This document shows, one piece after another, positions 61,957 through 64,000 of a DNA stretch of 64,000 nt. The stretch is taken from positions 62,001 through 126,000 of the forward strand of contig NZ_JAFCJJ010000016.1 in the NCBI RefSeq assembly GCF_018131015.1, read 5' to 3'. Numbering within the stretch: position 1 is the first letter of the stretch; each line of letters starts with the position of its first letter. The translations under genes and the position numbers were made by a program. The notes under the pieces were generated by a model. The model searched no databases. It was not told the DNA's origin and worked only from the letters and a program-made list of their open reading frames with translations. The DNA is from Bradyrhizobium diazoefficiens. GTDB lineage: Bacteria; Pseudomonadota; Alphaproteobacteria; Rhizobiales; Xanthobacteraceae.

Positions 61957-64000
61957 ATGACCGCTGCCGCTCCCGAGCCGAAGGCGAATATGGGCCAGCC
62001 CGTGCCGCGCTATGACGCGGTCTCAAAGGTCACGGGGCGCGCGACCTATGCCTCCGACATGCCGCTGGCCAATCCGGCCTATGCGTTCCTGGTCACCAGC
62101 GCCATCGCCAAGGGCCGCGTCGACAGCTTCGATGTCGACGACGCAAGGCGCGTGCGCGGCGTGATCGACATCGTCACCCATGAGAACGCGCCGAAGCTGA
62201 AGGAGTCGAAGCTATTCAGCAATGGCGGCTATGCCGGGACCACGATCCAGCCGCTGAAATCCGCCGACATCGCCCATGACGGCCAGATCATCGCGGTCGT
62301 CGTTGCCGAAAGCTACGAGGCGGCGCGCGAGGCCGCCAACCGCGTCAAGGTCGGCTATACCGCCGCGACGCCGAGTGCGACCTTCGATTCCCCGGGCACG
62401 ACGACGGCCGCGGCCAAGGGTCAGAACGCGATGTTCAAGGAGGACCCGAAGGTCGGCGACTTCGCCAAGGCGTTCCAGGACGCCGAGGTCCAGCTCACGG
62501 CGGCCTACGAGACGCCGACGCAGCACCACAATCCGATGGAGCTGTTCTCGACGAGCTGCGTCTGGATGGGCGACAATCTCGTGATCTACGAACCCAGCCA
62601 ATACCTCTACGGCCTGAAGAACGGCGTGGCTGAGCAGCTCGGCATCGACGCCGACAAGGTGCGCGTGGTCAATCCCTATGTCGGCGGCGGCTTTGGCTCG
62701 CGCGGCTCGATGACGCCGCGGACCGCAATCATCGCCGGCATCGCGAGGCGCCTGAACCGGCCGGTCAAGCTGGTCCCGACCCGCGACCAGGGCTTTACCA
62801 TCGCGACCTACCGCGCCGAGACGCGCCACGAGATCAGGCTCGGCGCCAGCCGCGACGGCAAGCTCGTTGCGCTCAGGCATGACGGAGCCGAAGTGTCCTC
62901 ACGTCCAGATGCGTATTGCGTCGGCGGCACCAAGACGACGACGCGGCTCTACGCCTGTCCGAATGTCGACAGCCTGGTCTCGATCGTGCGCGCCGACCGC
63001 AACACGCCCGGCTTCATGCGCTCGCCGCCCGAGGTGCCGTATCTGTTCGCGCTGGAAAGCGCGATGGACGAGCTCGCGGTCAAGCTGAACATGGATCCGG
63101 TCGAGCTCCGCCGCATCAACGACACCACCACCGAGCCGATCGGCGGCAAGCCCTACACCTCGCGGTCGCTGATGGCGTGCTTCGACGAGGCGGCGAAAGC
63201 GTTCGGCTGGTCGCAGCGCTCGCCGGCGCCGAAATCGATGTCGGACGGGGACTGGCTGATCGGCTATGGCTGCGCGGCCACCTGCTATCCGACGCAGATG
63301 GCGCCCTCTGCCGCGCGCGTGCGACTGCAGCGCGACGGCCGCACCCGGGTCGAGATCGCCGGCCACGAGATCGGCACCGGCGCCTACACGGTCATCGCGC
63401 AGACTGCCGCGGAACGGCTCGGTGTTCCCTTGGAGAAGGTGTCGGTCTTCATGGGCGATACCGAACTGCCGCCGGCGCCGGTCGCGGGCGGCTCGAACTC
63501 GACGGCCAGCACCTGCTCGGCGGTGATGATGGTATGCGACCAGGTCCGGCAGCGCCTGTTCAAGGCGGTGATGCCGGCCGACAGCCTGACCGACAGGGCC
63601 AAGGAGACCGTCGGCATGGGGCAGACGCCGACCGCGCAGGCGGCGAGGAGCGACCGGCCGCTCGACATCGAAAAGGCGTTCGACGCCCTCGGCGTCGGCG
63701 TCGTCGAGGAGTACGGCGAGTGGAAGCCGGACGGCGCGCCGCTGGATTCGTTCAAGGCCATGCACAGCGGACACGCACGGCTGGTCGGCGGCGCCGCCAT
63801 GAAGGACAGGATCGCCTACGCCTTCGGCGCGGAGTTCGTCGAGGTGCGCGTCAACCGCTTCACGCACGAGATCCGCAGCCCCCGCCTGGTCGGCGCCTTC
63901 GCGGCCGGCCGCATCATGAATCCGCGCACGGCGCGCAGCCAGCTCATGGGCGGGCTGATCTGGGGCATGTCGTCGGCGCTGCTGGAGGTCACCGAGATCG
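61957..64000 (+). CDS. paoC: Molybdopterin-binding subunit of a molybdenum hydroxylase (PaoC/YagR-like), partial
   Basis: 681 complete codons from ATG 61957, still open at the right edge; full members have about 730. DAVSKVTGRATYASDMPL opening, NPYVGGGFGSRGSMTPRTA and GHEIGTGAYTVIAQTAAERLG are Moco-binding blocks; GGSNSTAS follows. The catalytic Glu near the C-terminal end lies outside or at the very edge of the window. It oxidises aldehydes or purine-like substrates with water. The type (aldehyde oxidoreductase) is inferred from the PaoABC gene order. Confidence 0.88.
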   Translation, partial: MTAAAPEPKANMGQPVPRYDAVSKVTGRATYASDMPLANPAYAFLVTSAIAKGRVDSFDVDDARRVRGVIDIVTHENAPKLKESKLFSNGGYAGTTIQPLKSADIAHDGQIIAVVVAESYEAAREAANRVKVGYTAATPSATFDSPGTTTAAAKGQNAMFKEDPKVGDFAKAFQDAEVQLTAAYETPTQHHNPMELFSTSCVWMGDNLVIYEPSQYLYGLKNGVAEQLGIDADKVRVVNPYVGGGFGSRGSMTPRTAIIAGIARRLNRPVKLVPTRDQGFTIATYRAETRHEIRLGASRDGKLVALRHDGAEVSSRPDAYCVGGTKTTTRLYACPNVDSLVSIVRADRNTPGFMRSPPEVPYLFALESAMDELAVKLNMDPVELRRINDTTTEPIGGKPYTSRSLMACFDEAAKAFGWSQRSPAPKSMSDGDWLIGYGCAATCYPTQMAPSAARVRLQRDGRTRVEIAGHEIGTGAYTVIAQTAAERLGVPLEKVSVFMGDTELPPAPVAGGSNSTASTCSAVMMVCDQVRQRLFKAVMPADSLTDRAKETVGMGQTPTAQAARSDRPLDIEKAFDALGVGVVEEYGEWKPDGAPLDSFKAMHSGHARLVGGAAMKDRIAYAFGAEFVEVRVNRFTHEIRSPRLVGAFAAGRIMNPRTARSQLMGGLIWGMSSALLEVTEI

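Noticed and set aside
1..64000. CRISPR arrays, insertion sequences, integrases, rRNA and tRNA genes
   Set aside because: Looked for regularly spaced repeats, transposase or integrase motifs and RNA gene signatures; none could be supported.

Overview
The window is a 64 kb piece of a GC-rich alphaproteobacterial chromosome. Gene content (vanillate demethylase, Pao-type Mo enzyme, long hairpin intergenic repeats, TFPASDPVS-type small protein, exopolysaccharide cluster) points to Bradyrhizobium or a close Nitrobacteraceae relative. This is inference from gene repertoire; no rRNA or tRNA gene was found to confirm it.

Left flank (1-3.6 kb): a CSS-motif/EAL c-di-GMP phosphodiesterase running off the left edge, two small hypothetical genes, a PPP-type phosphoesterase and a small membrane protein.

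Exopolysaccharide (EPS) island (about 3.9-34.5 kb): a nearly complete Wzx/Wzy-type pathway. It has a polyprenyl-phosphate hexose-1-phosphate transferase (3916), four GT4 glycosyltransferases (16986, 21990, 27986, 30702), a Wzx-like flippase (26651), two Wzy/ligase-like polytopic proteins (9052, 10505), a Wzc/BY-kinase (14022) and a Wza-like lipoprotein (29362). Decoration enzymes are three membrane acyltransferases, one SGNH hydrolase, a hexapeptide acyltransferase, a pyruvyl transferase-like protein and a methyltransferase. There are also two GH-A-type glycosidases, one of them large with RTX-like and YD-like repeats. A LapG-like cysteine peptidase sits between two exported proteins that are paralogous to each other. 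One transferase plus four GTs would fit a repeat unit of about five sugars.

Central housekeeping and catabolism (34.8-42.3 kb): OmpR-type regulator, alpha/beta hydrolase, phosphoglucomutase (supplies glucose-1-phosphate for EPS), RibD-C protein, and a vanA-vanR-vanB operon preceded by two TGTATACA operator-like palindromes.

Accessory patch (42.3-50.5 kb): a small RHH-like protein and a stand-alone receiver lie between the true vanB 3' end and a second degenerate 68-bp copy of that 3' end. Then come a trimeric autotransporter adhesin with a duplicated 297-residue module, a P/Q-rich exported protein, an exported metallo-beta-lactamase-fold hydrolase, a DUF2798 protein, a beta-carbonic anhydrase and an NTF2-like protein with a TetR-type operator.

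Right part (50.5-64 kb): TetR regulator, a GMC oxidoreductase broken by a one-base frameshift, a divergent hydroxymethylbilane synthase facing hemE, a PAS-GGDEF diguanylate cyclase, slyX, trhO, a gamma-glutamyltransferase-like protein, and a Tat-exported three-subunit molybdenum hydroxylase (PaoABC type) cut off by the right edge.
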